A stretch of 55,516 bases of DNA, from positions 1 to 55,516 of the forward strand of contig CAIQJP010000030.1 in the NCBI GenBank assembly GCA_903872155.1, given 5' to 3'. The notes beneath the pieces are model-generated. The model was not told the DNA's origin. It saw only the letters and a list, made by a program, of their open reading frames with translations, and did not search any database. This DNA is from an uncultured Actinomycetes bacterium (GTDB taxonomy: Bacteria > Actinomycetota > Acidimicrobiia > Acidimicrobiales > Ilumatobacteraceae). Position 1 is the first letter of the stretch, and every line of letters starts with the position of its first letter. Position numbers and translations under genes: made by a program. Below, in pieces: positions 25,623 through 33,965 of the stretch.

Positions 25623-25820
25623 ATGAAAGTTATTTTGCGCAACCCGCGCCGCGAAATTGAGATTGAAGGTCGCCGCCGCGTGCATGCGTTACTTGTTGAG
25701 TTGGGTCTTCCGAGAGAATCACACTTAGTGATCAGGAACGGCACTTTGGTACCTGGTGATGAAGAACTTGATAAAGACGATGTGATTGAAATCCGTCCGG
25801 TCATTTCCGGAGGTTTCTGA
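25623..25820 (+). CDS. ttuB: Ubiquitin-like sulfur carrier, ThiS/MoaD/TtuB-like, ending Gly-Gly-Phe
   Basis: A 65-residue beta-grasp protein. It begins KVILRNPRREIEIEG and ends EIRPVISGGF, very like TtuB of Thermus, which carries sulfur as a C-terminal thiocarboxylate to TtuA and ends in Gly-Gly. Here a Phe follows the Gly pair (Gly63-Gly64-Phe65), so processing would be needed before activation. The gene is directly upstream of ttuA. Its GGA GGT codons form the GGAGGT ribosome-binding site for ttuA, so the two are tightly coupled. ThiS or MoaD is an alternative, but no thiamine or molybdopterin genes are near. Confidence 0.8.
   Translation: MKVILRNPRREIEIEGRRRVHALLVELGLPRESHLVIRNGTLVPGDEELDKDDVIEIRPVISGGF
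25814..25819 (+). promoter_or_regulatory. Ribosome-binding site of ttuA inside the Gly-Gly codons
   Basis: TCC GGA GGT TTC TGA G ATG: the hexamer GGAGG(T) lies in the codons of Gly63 and Gly64 of the sulfur carrier, with its end about 7 nt from the ttuA ATG at 25822. Positions are by reading and may be off by a base or two. Confidence 0.75.
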
Positions 25821-25821
25821 G

Positions 25822-26811
25822 ATGAAATGTCGTACCTGTCGCGGTCCAGCGATTATTGAGTTGCCCCGCCACAACGCTAATTTTTGTGCTGAGCATTTTC
25901 TTCAAATGTGTCGCCGTCAAGTAGAAAAAGCCATTCATGATCACGACATGATTCAAAAGACCGACCGCGTATTGGTTGCGGTTTCCGGTGGCAAAGATTC
26001 ATTGGCTGTCTGGGACATGTTGGTTGAACTTGGGTATCAAGCAGACGGTTTGTACATCGCTCTCGGAATTGGCGAATACAGCGAAGAGTCGCGCGAATAC
26101 ACCGAGCGGTTTGCGAGCGAACGAAACTTGAAACTCACCGTCGTTTCATTGCGCGATGATTATGGTTACGACATTCCCACGGCGACCAAGGTGACTGGTC
26201 GAGTTCCGTGTTCGGCATGTGGAATGAGTAAACGTCATTTGTTTGATAAGGCTGCTGTCGATGGCGGGTATGACGTCGTTGTGACTGGCCACAATCTTGA
26301 TGACGAGGCTGCGGTTCTTTTTGGTAATGCCTTGCGTTGGGATGTTGAATACTTGGCACGACAACTTCCGGTTTTACCGAGCCGCCATGGTTTTCCGAAA
26401 AAAGTGAAGCCACTCATTCGATTAACCGAACGTGAAATGGCCGCGTGGTGTGTTATTCGCGGAATTGATTACATCGTCGAAGAGTGTCCAATGGCTGAGG
26501 GGAATCGCCACATTGGATACAAGGAAGCTCTTAATCTGCTTGAGGAAAAGTCCCCAGGTACTAAATCTTCGTATTACCTGGGCTTTCTTGATCGCATGGT
26601 TCCGGTTTTGGCAACAATTGCCGCGACCGGTGCCGACAGCGTGACGCCATGTATTCAATGCGGGGCTCCTACTGGTGGCGAAGAAGGTTCGGTGTGCGCT
26701 TTTTGTCGGCTGGTCGAACGTTCAGCGGCGCATGAACCAGTGTCAGTTGAATTAATTCGAAAAAAGTCACGTTCGCAAAAACGTGTGCAGGCGGAGGCCT
26801 CCAAAAAATGA
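25822..26811 (+). CDS. ttuA: tRNA 2-thiolation enzyme, TtuA/TtcA/CTU1 family
   Basis: A 329-residue PP-loop ATP pyrophosphatase. An N-terminal zinc finger has Cys3, Cys6, Cys22 and His25. The PP-loop is SGGKDS at 55-60. The Fe-S cluster cysteines are Cys130 and Cys133 (PCSAC) and Cys222 (EECP), the positions I recall for Thermus TtuA. A C-terminal zinc ribbon has Cys277/280 and 292/295. TtuA adds sulfur to U54 of the tRNA T loop with TtuB as donor. The start at 25822 is set by the GGAGGT site; the frame opens earlier at 25786 inside the sulfur-carrier gene. The stop overlaps trmI by 4 bp. Confidence 0.88.
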   Translation: MKCRTCRGPAIIELPRHNANFCAEHFLQMCRRQVEKAIHDHDMIQKTDRVLVAVSGGKDSLAVWDMLVELGYQADGLYIALGIGEYSEESREYTERFASERNLKLTVVSLRDDYGYDIPTATKVTGRVPCSACGMSKRHLFDKAAVDGGYDVVVTGHNLDDEAAVLFGNALRWDVEYLARQLPVLPSRHGFPKKVKPLIRLTEREMAAWCVIRGIDYIVEECPMAEGNRHIGYKEALNLLEEKSPGTKSSYYLGFLDRMVPVLATIAATGADSVTPCIQCGAPTGGEEGSVCAFCRLVERSAAHEPVSVELIRKKSRSQKRVQAEASKK

Positions 26812-27611
26812 GTTCGTTAACTTCTCCAACATTTGCTTACGGTGACAAAGTTCTTTTGATTGATGGTAAGCAGCGCCGTTATCTAATCAATCTGACAGAA
26901 GGCTCTGAATTTCATAGTCATGCGGGGTACGTCTCGCACAGCGAAATCGCCGGTCAACCTGAAGGTTTTCGGGTTCAGTCAACCAAGGGTGCGCGATATA
27001 TCGCGTTACGACCGACGTTGGAAGATTTTGTCGTGGAGATGCCTCGTGGGGCGCAAGTCATTTATCCCAAAGACTTGGCACCGATTTGCATGCTGGCCGA
27101 CATTGGACCGGGAGTCAAAGTATTAGAAAGTGGTGTGGGATCAGGAGCTCTGTCGATGACCATGCTGCGTTACGGTGCAGAAATCGTCGGCTACGAATTA
27201 CGTGAAGACTTTGCCAATCGCGCAGTCACCAACGTCCGTTCGTTCTTGGGTGAAGAAGCGTTGTCGAGATACCACGTTGAGGTTCGCGATTGCTATGAGG
27301 GGATTGATGCGCCCGATATTGATCGCGTCATTCTCGACTTGCCCGAACCCTGGCAGGTCGTTCCTCATGCGCAAAAGGTCATGCGGCCAGGCGGAATTTT
27401 GTTGGCGTACACGCCATCAATTACTCAAGCAGTTCAGACACGTGAAGCGATGGCGAATCCGATGTGGACGGGGACACGAACTTTAGAAGTACTGCACCGA
27501 GGTTGGTATATCGAAGGTCAGGCAGTGCGGCCAGATCACCGAATGGTGGCGCACACTGGTTTCTTGACGACCGGACGTCTCTTAAGCGCTGATGCGCCAA
27601 AGCAGATTTAG
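26808..27611 (+). CDS. trmI: tRNA (adenine-58-N1)-methyltransferase TrmI
   Basis: A 267-residue Rossmann methyltransferase. The N-terminal domain carries the GYVSHSEIAG-like TrmI signature. The SAM motif is LESGVGSGALS at about 106-116, and the substrate motif DLPEPW starts at Asp177. It methylates A58 in the T loop of tRNA. The ATG overlaps the ttuA stop by 4 bp. In Thermus, m1A58 and s2-modified U54 are neighbours in the folded T loop, so this operon is a coherent T-loop modification unit. trmI also lies near the proteasome genes in mycobacteria. Confidence 0.92.
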   Translation: MSSLTSPTFAYGDKVLLIDGKQRRYLINLTEGSEFHSHAGYVSHSEIAGQPEGFRVQSTKGARYIALRPTLEDFVVEMPRGAQVIYPKDLAPICMLADIGPGVKVLESGVGSGALSMTMLRYGAEIVGYELREDFANRAVTNVRSFLGEEALSRYHVEVRDCYEGIDAPDIDRVILDLPEPWQVVPHAQKVMRPGGILLAYTPSITQAVQTREAMANPMWTGTRTLEVLHRGWYIEGQAVRPDHRMVAHTGFLTTGRLLSADAPKQI

Positions 27612-27853
27612 GGTTCGATGAAAATGCATTCGCCGGGGCATTCCTCGGCGGATTCGATGACGCCGTCAAGCTCACCATCGGGGATATTGGCGAGACCGTC
27701 AGCGCCCTGCGCGTGGCCCTTAGCCGTTGCATAGACAGTGGCGCCTTCTTTGACGTATGCCAAGCCATCGTCTAACAGAGTGAAAACATTGGGCGAGATT
27801 TCTTCGCAAAGTCCGTCGCCTGTGCATAGATCCTGATCAATCCAGACCTTCAT
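27608..27853 (-). CDS. Ferredoxin, small single-cluster type
   Basis: An 81-residue acidic protein with Cys10-x5-Cys16 near the N-terminus and a C-terminal Cys-Pro motif with another Cys four residues on (ECPGEC). This is the pattern of actinobacterial [3Fe-4S] or [4Fe-4S] ferredoxins, which donate electrons to P450s or other enzymes. It converges on trmI with a 4-bp overlap and is divergent from arc. No P450 is present in the window, so the partner is unknown. Confidence 0.85.
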   Translation of the reverse strand: MKVWIDQDLCTGDGLCEEISPNVFTLLDDGLAYVKEGATVYATAKGHAQGADGLANIPDGELDGVIESAEECPGECIFIEP

Positions 27854-28100
27854 GTTCGCTCGCTTGCTCCTCGGGTAACTCTGCGGTACCTAACCGCTGG
27901 TCTGAATACTTTACATGGGCAATCGCCCGAACACCGCTTTCTCGGTGACCTCTGCGTGAACTTTTGTCGGAAAATGTGCCCCGTGACCTGATCAATTGTG
28001 AATCAGTGGGCCGAACTGACGGACTTATGACCTCGCCAAGACCAAAGCCTGAAAGGGGGTGTAAGTTCGCAGGGGTAGGCACTGGTGGAAAGACGAGGGC

Positions 28101-29861
28101 ATGAACGAGGACATGGACGATCCCCGCTCAGATAACGAGACGCTGAATGATGATCGAGCGACGTTAGAAGCTGAAATTGCGGCGTTACGACTGCGCCTGA
28201 CTGGCGTGCAATCTGATGTTCCGCGACGAGTTCGGCAACTTGAAGAACGTCTGATGGAGCTGAAGGGCCAACTGGCTCAAGAGACAGCCAAAAATGAAAA
28301 ATTGAGTTACACCCTGCGCGAGGCTCGAGAAAATATTGTCTCGTTGCGTGATGAGGTAGACAAATTGTCACAGCCTCCGTCTGCTTATGGTGTCGTCGTT
28401 GGCAAAAATGACGATCAAACAATCGATGTGCTCACGAGTGGCCGCAAGTTGCGAGTCAATGTGCACCCTGAGATCGATATTGAGTTGCTGCATCGAGGTT
28501 CAGAAGTTGTATTGAACGAAAGTTTCAATGTCGTGACGGCGCGCGAGTCTGAAGGCTCGGGAGACGTCGTCACTATTAAGGAAGTGCTCGAAGACGGTAT
28601 TCGGGCAATTGTTACTGGTCGAACCGACGATGAGATGGTCTGCGAATTGGCTGATGCTCTGCGAGGAATGCATTTGCGGAGTGGTGACACAGTTCGACGC
28701 GACAGCCGTACCAATTTGCTGCTCGAGAAATTACCCCGACCCGAGGTCGAAGACCTTTTGCTTGAAGAAGTGCCCGACATTAGTTATGTCGACATTGGCG
28801 GTCTCGATAGTCAGATTGAGCAAATCGCTGATGCAGTTGAACTTCCGTTCTTGTATCACGACCTTTTCGCCGAACATCAGTTACCGGCACCTAAGGGCAT
28901 TTTGCTGTATGGACCACCAGGGTGTGGAAAGACCTTGATCGCTAAGGCCGTCGCCAATAGTTTGGCCAAGAAAGTTGCGGCTCGAACTGGTGATGAAAAG
29001 GGTCGCAGTTACTTCATCAACATCAAAGGTCCAGAACTTCTCAATAAGTATGTCGGTGAAACAGAGCGGCAGATTCGCTTGGTTTTTCAGCGAGCCCGTG
29101 AAAAGAGTGAAGAGGGCTGGCCTGTCATCGTCTTTTTCGATGAAATGGACTCGATGTTCCGGACGCGAGGTACCGGAATTTCATCCGACATGGAATCAAC
29201 CATCGTGCCGCAATTGCTCGCAGAAATTGATGGTGTCGAAGGTTTACGAAATGTCATTGTGATTGGGGCAACGAATCGTGAAGATCTGATTGACCCGGCA
29301 ATTTTGCGCCCAGGACGACTTGACGTCAAGATCAAAATTGAGCGACCGACCGATATTGCGGCAGTGCAAATCTTTAGTCGCTATTTGACGAGCGAAATTC
29401 CGATAGCCGAATCTGAAGTTGCTCAGCACGGAAGCCTTGAAGTCGCGATCTCCGACATGATTTCGCAAGCGGTGAGCAGCATGTATAGCGACGATGAAAT
29501 CAATCGTTTCCTTGAAGTCACGTACGCCAATGGCGATAAAGAAGTGATGTATTTCCGTGATTTTTCCTCCGGCGCCATGATTGAGAACATCGTTCGCCGG
29601 GCCAAAAAATTGGCAATTAAACGAGTCATCGCTGGAGGTGAACGTGGTGTTTGTGCTCAAGACCTTTTGGATTCGATCCGTCAAGAGTTCCGCGAACACG
29701 AAGATCTTCCCAACACAACGAACCCTGATGATTGGGCCAAGATTTCTGGCAAGAAGGGCGAGCGCATTGTGTTTATTCGTACTTTGGTGAACGAAGGAAA
29801 CGACCGTTCAGTTGCTGGCGGTCGGGCTATTGAACGAAACGCCACTGGTCAGTATCTCTGA
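28101..29861 (+). CDS. arc: Proteasomal AAA+ ATPase Arc (Mpa)
   Basis: A 586-residue hexameric ATPase that recognises Pup, unfolds pupylated proteins and feeds them to the 20S core. A coiled coil spans about residues 20-90, followed by tandem OB domains. Walker A is GPPGCGKT at 271-278 and Walker [10 protein letters not shown] at about 342-350. The C-terminus ends GQYL, a penultimate-Tyr tail that docks into the proteasome. A second in-frame ATG at 28113 is an alternative start. It is the first gene of the proteasome set and lies 247 nt from the divergent ferredoxin, so that gap probably holds its promoter. Confidence 0.97.
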   Translation: MNEDMDDPRSDNETLNDDRATLEAEIAALRLRLTGVQSDVPRRVRQLEERLMELKGQLAQETAKNEKLSYTLREARENIVSLRDEVDKLSQPPSAYGVVVGKNDDQTIDVLTSGRKLRVNVHPEIDIELLHRGSEVVLNESFNVVTARESEGSGDVVTIKEVLEDGIRAIVTGRTDDEMVCELADALRGMHLRSGDTVRRDSRTNLLLEKLPRPEVEDLLLEEVPDISYVDIGGLDSQIEQIADAVELPFLYHDLFAEHQLPAPKGILLYGPPGCGKTLIAKAVANSLAKKVAARTGDEKGRSYFINIKGPELLNKYVGETERQIRLVFQRAREKSEEGWPVIVFFDEMDSMFRTRGTGISSDMESTIVPQLLAEIDGVEGLRNVIVIGATNREDLIDPAILRPGRLDVKIKIERPTDIAAVQIFSRYLTSEIPIAESEVAQHGSLEVAISDMISQAVSSMYSDDEINRFLEVTYANGDKEVMYFRDFSSGAMIENIVRRAKKLAIKRVIAGGERGVCAQDLLDSIRQEFREHEDLPNTTNPDDWAKISGKKGERIVFIRTLVNEGNDRSVAGGRAIERNATGQYL

Positions 29862-29890
29862 TGCTATTTCGCGTGAATGCGGTGATCTAG

Positions 29891-31399
29891 ATGGCCATCG
29901 TCAAAGTTTCTGGAATTGAAACTGAATACGGAATTTTGGCTCGAGGGACGGAATCAAATCCTGTCCTGGCATCGTCCTTGTTGATCAACGCGTACATGGA
30001 GGCGAACTCGCCCGAGGTTCAACATGATGTTCCGGCGTGGAATTTTGATGATGAACAACCCGAAATCGATGCTCGAGGCTTTTCTCTTGAATCGGCCATG
30101 CCACCAGAAGTTGAAATGCATCTCGTCAATGCGGTCCTCACTAATGGGGCGCGTTATTACGTCGATCATGCCCATCCCGAGATATCGACTCCCGAATGTG
30201 CCAACGCTTGGGAGACATTGATTTATGACTGTGCGGGCGAAGAAATCATTCGGCAATCAATGGCTGCAGTGAACCGCACGTTGCCTTCAGGTGTTGAAAT
30301 GCTTTTGTATAAGAACAACAGTGATGGCAAAGGAAATAGCTACGGCTGTCATGAGAACTTCCTCGTTGCCCGCGATGTTCCATTCGGAAGAATTGTTTCG
30401 CAAATCACTCCGCATTTCGTCACCCGTCAGGTGTTTGCTGGGGCTGGCAAAGTTGGCTCAGAAATGCTTGGTGTTTCTGCTGAACAGGTTCCTTTCCAGT
30501 TGAGTCAACGGGCTGACTTCTTCGAAGAAGAAGTTGGCCTTGAAACAACTTTGAAACGCCCAATCGTGAACACGCGCGACGAACCGCACTGTGATCCGCA
30601 GAAGTACCGGCGCCTCCATGTCATTGTCGGCGATGCCAATATGTCGCAGGTTGCAACATTCTTAAAGGTTGGGACGACATCGCTCATTTTGTCGCAGATC
30701 GAAGATGATGTACTTGGCGCTGACCTGACTTTGGCCCATCCGGTCTCGGCGATTCGTCAAGTGAGTTACGACCCGACTTTGAAACAAACCTTGCTCATGG
30801 CGAATGGCTCGCGTATGACCGCCATGGATATTCAATGGGCACTCCTGAACAGGTCTGTGCACTATGTGAAATCGGTTGGTTTTGATTCTGTTGGTGGTGA
30901 AATCATCGGGCAGCGGATTCTTGACTTGTGGGAAGAGGTACTAACTGGTCTTGAGTATGACCTTGACAGCGTTGCGGACATGGTTGATTGGATTGCCAAA
31001 AAACGCATCATTGATGGAATGCAATCTCGTCACGGCCTGTCTCATGGCGACTCGCGATTGAAGGCAATTGATTTGCAATATCACGATATGCGGGCTGAAA
31101 AGTGTTTGGCCACGCGAGCAGGTTTGCGAACTTTGGTCGAAAGTGCTCACGTCGAGCGCGCGATTCGGAAGGCACCTGACACCACACGTGCTTATTTCCG
31201 TGGCCAATGTCTTGAGAGGTGGCCAGATCAAGTTGTGTCGGCTAACTGGGACTGTTTGGTGCTTGACGTTGGGCGGGGTCCTTTGCGTCGCGTTCCTATG
31301 ATGGAACCGCTCCGGGGGACTAAGGAATTGGTGGGACAAATATGTTCAGAAAGCGATACTTTGCTCGAATTGCTGGATCGTTTAGGTGCAGAAAAGTGA
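29891..31399 (+). CDS. dop: Pup deamidase/depupylase Dop
   Basis: A 502-residue carboxylate-amine/ammonia ligase-fold enzyme. It opens KVSGIETEYGILARG, a Dop-type start, and shows YGCHENFLV and [26 protein letters not shown], also seen in PafA. The longer length than PafA and the extra loop in the N-terminal third (NSPEVQHDVPAWNFDD) mark Dop. It removes Pup from substrates and, where Pup ends in Gln, deamidates it. Pup here already ends in Glu, so depupylation is the expected main role. The ATG is 29 nt after arc. Confidence 0.95.
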   Translation: MAIVKVSGIETEYGILARGTESNPVLASSLLINAYMEANSPEVQHDVPAWNFDDEQPEIDARGFSLESAMPPEVEMHLVNAVLTNGARYYVDHAHPEISTPECANAWETLIYDCAGEEIIRQSMAAVNRTLPSGVEMLLYKNNSDGKGNSYGCHENFLVARDVPFGRIVSQITPHFVTRQVFAGAGKVGSEMLGVSAEQVPFQLSQRADFFEEEVGLETTLKRPIVNTRDEPHCDPQKYRRLHVIVGDANMSQVATFLKVGTTSLILSQIEDDVLGADLTLAHPVSAIRQVSYDPTLKQTLLMANGSRMTAMDIQWALLNRSVHYVKSVGFDSVGGEIIGQRILDLWEEVLTGLEYDLDSVADMVDWIAKKRIIDGMQSRHGLSHGDSRLKAIDLQYHDMRAEKCLATRAGLRTLVESAHVERAIRKAPDTTRAYFRGQCLERWPDQVVSANWDCLVLDVGRGPLRRVPMMEPLRGTKELVGQICSESDTLLELLDRLGAEK

Positions 31400-31514
31400 C
31401 TTTGGTTGAAATGACTGTCAAGATCACAGGACTCGCCAAAACCGTGGGTATATTTTCCACAAGTATCACGTTGGTAAGTTTTCATCGTTAATACGTATCA
31501 ATCACTGAGAGGGA

Positions 31515-31712
31515 ATGATGGCTGAGAGAGTCCAGAAACAAAAGTCCAACTCTGAGCGCGTATCAGAAGAAGTCGAATCTTCAGAAGCTTCTAGCCAACA
31601 AGGTGAGAAGTTGAAAGCAGAGCTTGATGATTTGCTCGATGAGATTGATGATGTTTTAGAAAGTAATGCGGAAGACTTCGTGAAGTCGTACATCCAAAAA
31701 GGTGGCGAATGA
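31515..31712 (+). CDS. pup: Prokaryotic ubiquitin-like protein Pup, ending Gly-Gly-Glu
   Basis: A 65-residue (or 64, from the second ATG at 31518) unstructured, acidic protein. The C-terminal half ([31 protein letters not shown]) is the Arc-binding helix and the conjugation tail. The C-terminal residue is Glu, so ligation by PafA needs no deamidation, unlike mycobacterial Pup, which ends in Gln. AGAGGGAATG before the start is a good ribosome-binding site. The Gly-Gly codons (GGT GGC) also lie in the likely ribosome-binding region of prcB. Confidence 0.97.
   Translation: MMAERVQKQKSNSERVSEEVESSEASSQQGEKLKAELDDLLDEIDDVLESNAEDFVKSYIQKGGE
31700..31705 (+). promoter_or_regulatory. Likely ribosome-binding site of prcB inside Pup Gly-Gly codons
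   Basis: AGGTGG spans the last Lys codon and the two Gly codons of pup and lies about 10 nt before the prcB GTG. It is a slightly long spacing, but no better site is present in the 3-nt gap. Confidence 0.5.
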
Positions 31713-31715
31713 ATC

Positions 31716-32525
31716 GTGGTCGTTCCGTTTTTTAATCTTGAAAATGATCCAGGAAGTAATTTCACTTCATTGTTGCGCAAGGTAGGCCTCGACCCTTTTT
31801 CTTACGCTCATTCTGGAGACGTTCAATCGTTGCAGGCACCACACGGCACAACTGTGCTCGCGGTTCGTTATAACAATGGTGTGGTCATGGCTGGAGATCG
31901 CCGAGCAACGATGGGTTCGCGAATTTCAAATCGTGAGATGGAAAAAGTCGTACCTGCCGACCGCCATAGTGGAGTAGCAATTTCTGGTACCGCTGGTATC
32001 GCCATGGACATGATCAAGATTTTCCAGTTGCAACTTGAGCATTTTGAAAAACTTGACGGTCGACCTATCAGTCTTGAAGGAAAGGCCAACCAACTTTCGC
32101 AACTCGTGCGGGCGAATCTCTCGGGAGCGATGCAGGGTCTCGCAGTAGTTCCGATTTTCGCGGGTTACGACTTATTGCGTAGCACTGGTCGTCTCTGGGA
32201 CTTTGATGTCACTGGTGGCCGCTATGAAGAGCGTGAGTTTGTGGCGACAGGGTCAGGCGGTGGTCCAGCTTCAACGGTTTTGAAGGTTGGATTTAGGCCA
32301 GGGATGAATGCCGATGAAGCGATCAACTTGGCCTGTCGAGCTTTATGGGAAGCGGCCGATGTTGACTCGGCTACGGGTGGCCCTGATGTGCTCCGAAGCA
32401 TCTACCCAGTTGTCGCGACGATTACCGCCGATGGTTGGGAACGTCGTGAAGATAGCGATTTAGCAACACGGTTTGAGACGCTTGTTCAGCAGCAACGTTC
32501 GCAACGTGAAGGAACAACAACATGA
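31716..32525 (+). CDS. prcB: 20S proteasome beta subunit
   Basis: A 269-residue protein with a 44-residue propeptide. The processing site is HG/TT, making Thr45 the catalytic N-terminal nucleophile of the mature subunit; GVVMAGDRRAT holds the conserved Asp and Lys/Arg region. Fourteen copies in two inner rings provide the peptidase activity. The GTG start lies 3 nt after pup. The end overlaps prcA by 4 bp, which matches the equal stoichiometry of the subunits. Confidence 0.97.
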   Translation: MVVPFFNLENDPGSNFTSLLRKVGLDPFSYAHSGDVQSLQAPHGTTVLAVRYNNGVVMAGDRRATMGSRISNREMEKVVPADRHSGVAISGTAGIAMDMIKIFQLQLEHFEKLDGRPISLEGKANQLSQLVRANLSGAMQGLAVVPIFAGYDLLRSTGRLWDFDVTGGRYEEREFVATGSGGGPASTVLKVGFRPGMNADEAINLACRALWEAADVDSATGGPDVLRSIYPVVATITADGWERREDSDLATRFETLVQQQRSQREGTTT

Positions 32526-33199
32526 ATCAGCCTTTCTATGTAGCTCCCGAACAGTTGATGAAGGATCGCGCTGACTACGCGCGAAAGGGAATTGCTCGCG
32601 GACGCGCCTTGGTTGCTGTTCAGTACAACGACGGGATTGTGGTTGTTGCCGAGAACACCTCAAACACTTTGCGTAAGGTGAGTGAGATTTACGATCGCAT
32701 CGGTTTCGCTGGTGTGGGCAAATACAACGAGTTTGATCAACTACGTCGTTTCGGTGTTCGGAACGCCGATGTTCGTGGCTACCAGTATTCGCGAGACGAT
32801 GTGGAAGCTCGAAGTTTGGCCAACGAATATGCGCAAATACTTGGCCAAACATTCACCCACGATGTCAAGCCATACGAGGTTGAGATTTTGTTAGCAGAAG
32901 TCGGCGTTGATCAAGCGTCCGATCAGTTATTTCACATCATGTATGACGGCACCTTGATGGATGAACGGGGATTGAGCGTTCTTGGCGGCGATGCCGAGTC
33001 AATTACCGAGCGTTTGCGGCATTCGTGGAAACCCGATGACGATTTGGCAACCGCGGTCAAGAAGTGTGTGTCGGCGTTGTCCGGTCCAGATCGTGTCTTG
33101 CATGCCGGTGATCTTGAAGTGGCGGTGTTGCGACGCGGTGAAGATCGTCGTTGTTTTCAACGTTTTGATGATGCGGAAGTCGCCAAACTTCAGGAGTAG
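32522..33199 (+). CDS. prcA: 20S proteasome alpha subunit
   Basis: A 225-residue subunit. The N-terminal gate segment (MNQPFYVAPEQLMKDRADYARKG) is followed by the Ntn-hydrolase fold without a catalytic Thr, as usual for alpha. It forms the outer rings of the 20S core. The C-terminus is short compared with mycobacterial PrcA. It is coupled to prcB by a 4-bp overlap. Confidence 0.95.
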   Translation: MNQPFYVAPEQLMKDRADYARKGIARGRALVAVQYNDGIVVVAENTSNTLRKVSEIYDRIGFAGVGKYNEFDQLRRFGVRNADVRGYQYSRDDVEARSLANEYAQILGQTFTHDVKPYEVEILLAEVGVDQASDQLFHIMYDGTLMDERGLSVLGGDAESITERLRHSWKPDDDLATAVKKCVSALSGPDRVLHAGDLEVAVLRRGEDRRCFQRFDDAEVAKLQE

Positions 33200-33290
33200 T
33201 ACTTCTGCACTGACTTCGAGTGATCGTGACTTTGGTCCTCGGACAAATCAACGAGTGGCGCTTTGTCAATGTCTTTGCTGATGTCATCGT

Positions 33291-33902
33291 GTGGTTATGA
33301 GAATTTTGCTTGTAGACGGAGATCAATCAGAAGGCGTCGTGCTCGCGGGGCAACTCGGAGAACGGGGCCATGAAGTCGTGAGATGCTTCCCGCCAGAAGG
33401 TCATACATTGTGCGTTGGCGCAAGCGACTCGTCAAAGTGTCCAGTTGAGTCACTCGGTTGTGATGTTGCGCTGATTGTGCGCGACGCTGAAATTGAACCA
33501 GGTTTACGGGAAATGGGAGCCATTTGCGCAATTCGTCGTCACATTCCCGTGATTGAGGCCTTTGCTGAATCAAAGAGTCCATACGCCGAATGGTCAACTC
33601 CCGCGGGTACTGCAGTGATTGAAGCGGTTGAAGATTTTGATACGGGAGCGCGACCCCGACTCGTGACAGCGATTGAATCTCGGCTTGCGACGTTGCCGGC
33701 TGTTATTCGTTTAGGCAAAATGCCGACGATCGCTGTGCGCCACCAAGGTACGCAAGTATTGCTCAATATCACGTTGCCGCCTGGTGCGACCGCAGTCGAA
33801 GAAGAAAGCATCGTGACGTGGGCAGTGCGATGCTTACGTGAACAAGACCCACATTCATTAACCGCAGATGTCTCGGTACAAGGTCGGGGATTGACTGGCT
33901 GA
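33291..33902 (+). CDS. Unrecognised protein between prcA and pafA, receiver-like N-terminus
   Basis: A 203-residue protein (201 from the ATG at 33297). The N-terminus (MRILLVDGDQSEGVVLAGQLGERGHEVV) and the following CDVALIVRDAE and RRHIPVIEAF segments resemble beta strands 1, 3 and 4 of a response-regulator receiver, but the phospho-Asp and conserved Lys contexts look degenerate. The C-terminal half (about residues 120-200, TIAVRHQGTQVLLNITLPPG) is a separate alpha/beta region that I cannot place. It sits in the same direction inside the proteasome cluster, so a link to pupylation is plausible but not shown. Confidence 0.6.
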   Translation: MVMRILLVDGDQSEGVVLAGQLGERGHEVVRCFPPEGHTLCVGASDSSKCPVESLGCDVALIVRDAEIEPGLREMGAICAIRRHIPVIEAFAESKSPYAEWSTPAGTAVIEAVEDFDTGARPRLVTAIESRLATLPAVIRLGKMPTIAVRHQGTQVLLNITLPPGATAVEEESIVTWAVRCLREQDPHSLTADVSVQGRGLTG

Positions 33903-33952
33903 AAAGTTGATTCAGTTGACCTAACAAGTTCTGCTCTCAGCAAAAAGGCGAC

Positions 33953-33958
33953 TACCTT
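33953..33958 (+). promoter_or_regulatory. -10 element of pafA (TACCTT)
   Basis: TACCTT ends 7 nt before the GTG start at 33966. pafA can therefore be transcribed on its own as a leaderless mRNA. Confidence 0.5.
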
Positions 33959-33965
33959 GCTGTAG

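Noticed and set aside
27854-28100. Regulatory element in the ferredoxin-arc gap
   Set aside because: I noted a weak CTGAT...ATCAG repeat near 27980-28010 and no convincing box; the evidence is too slight to report as a site.
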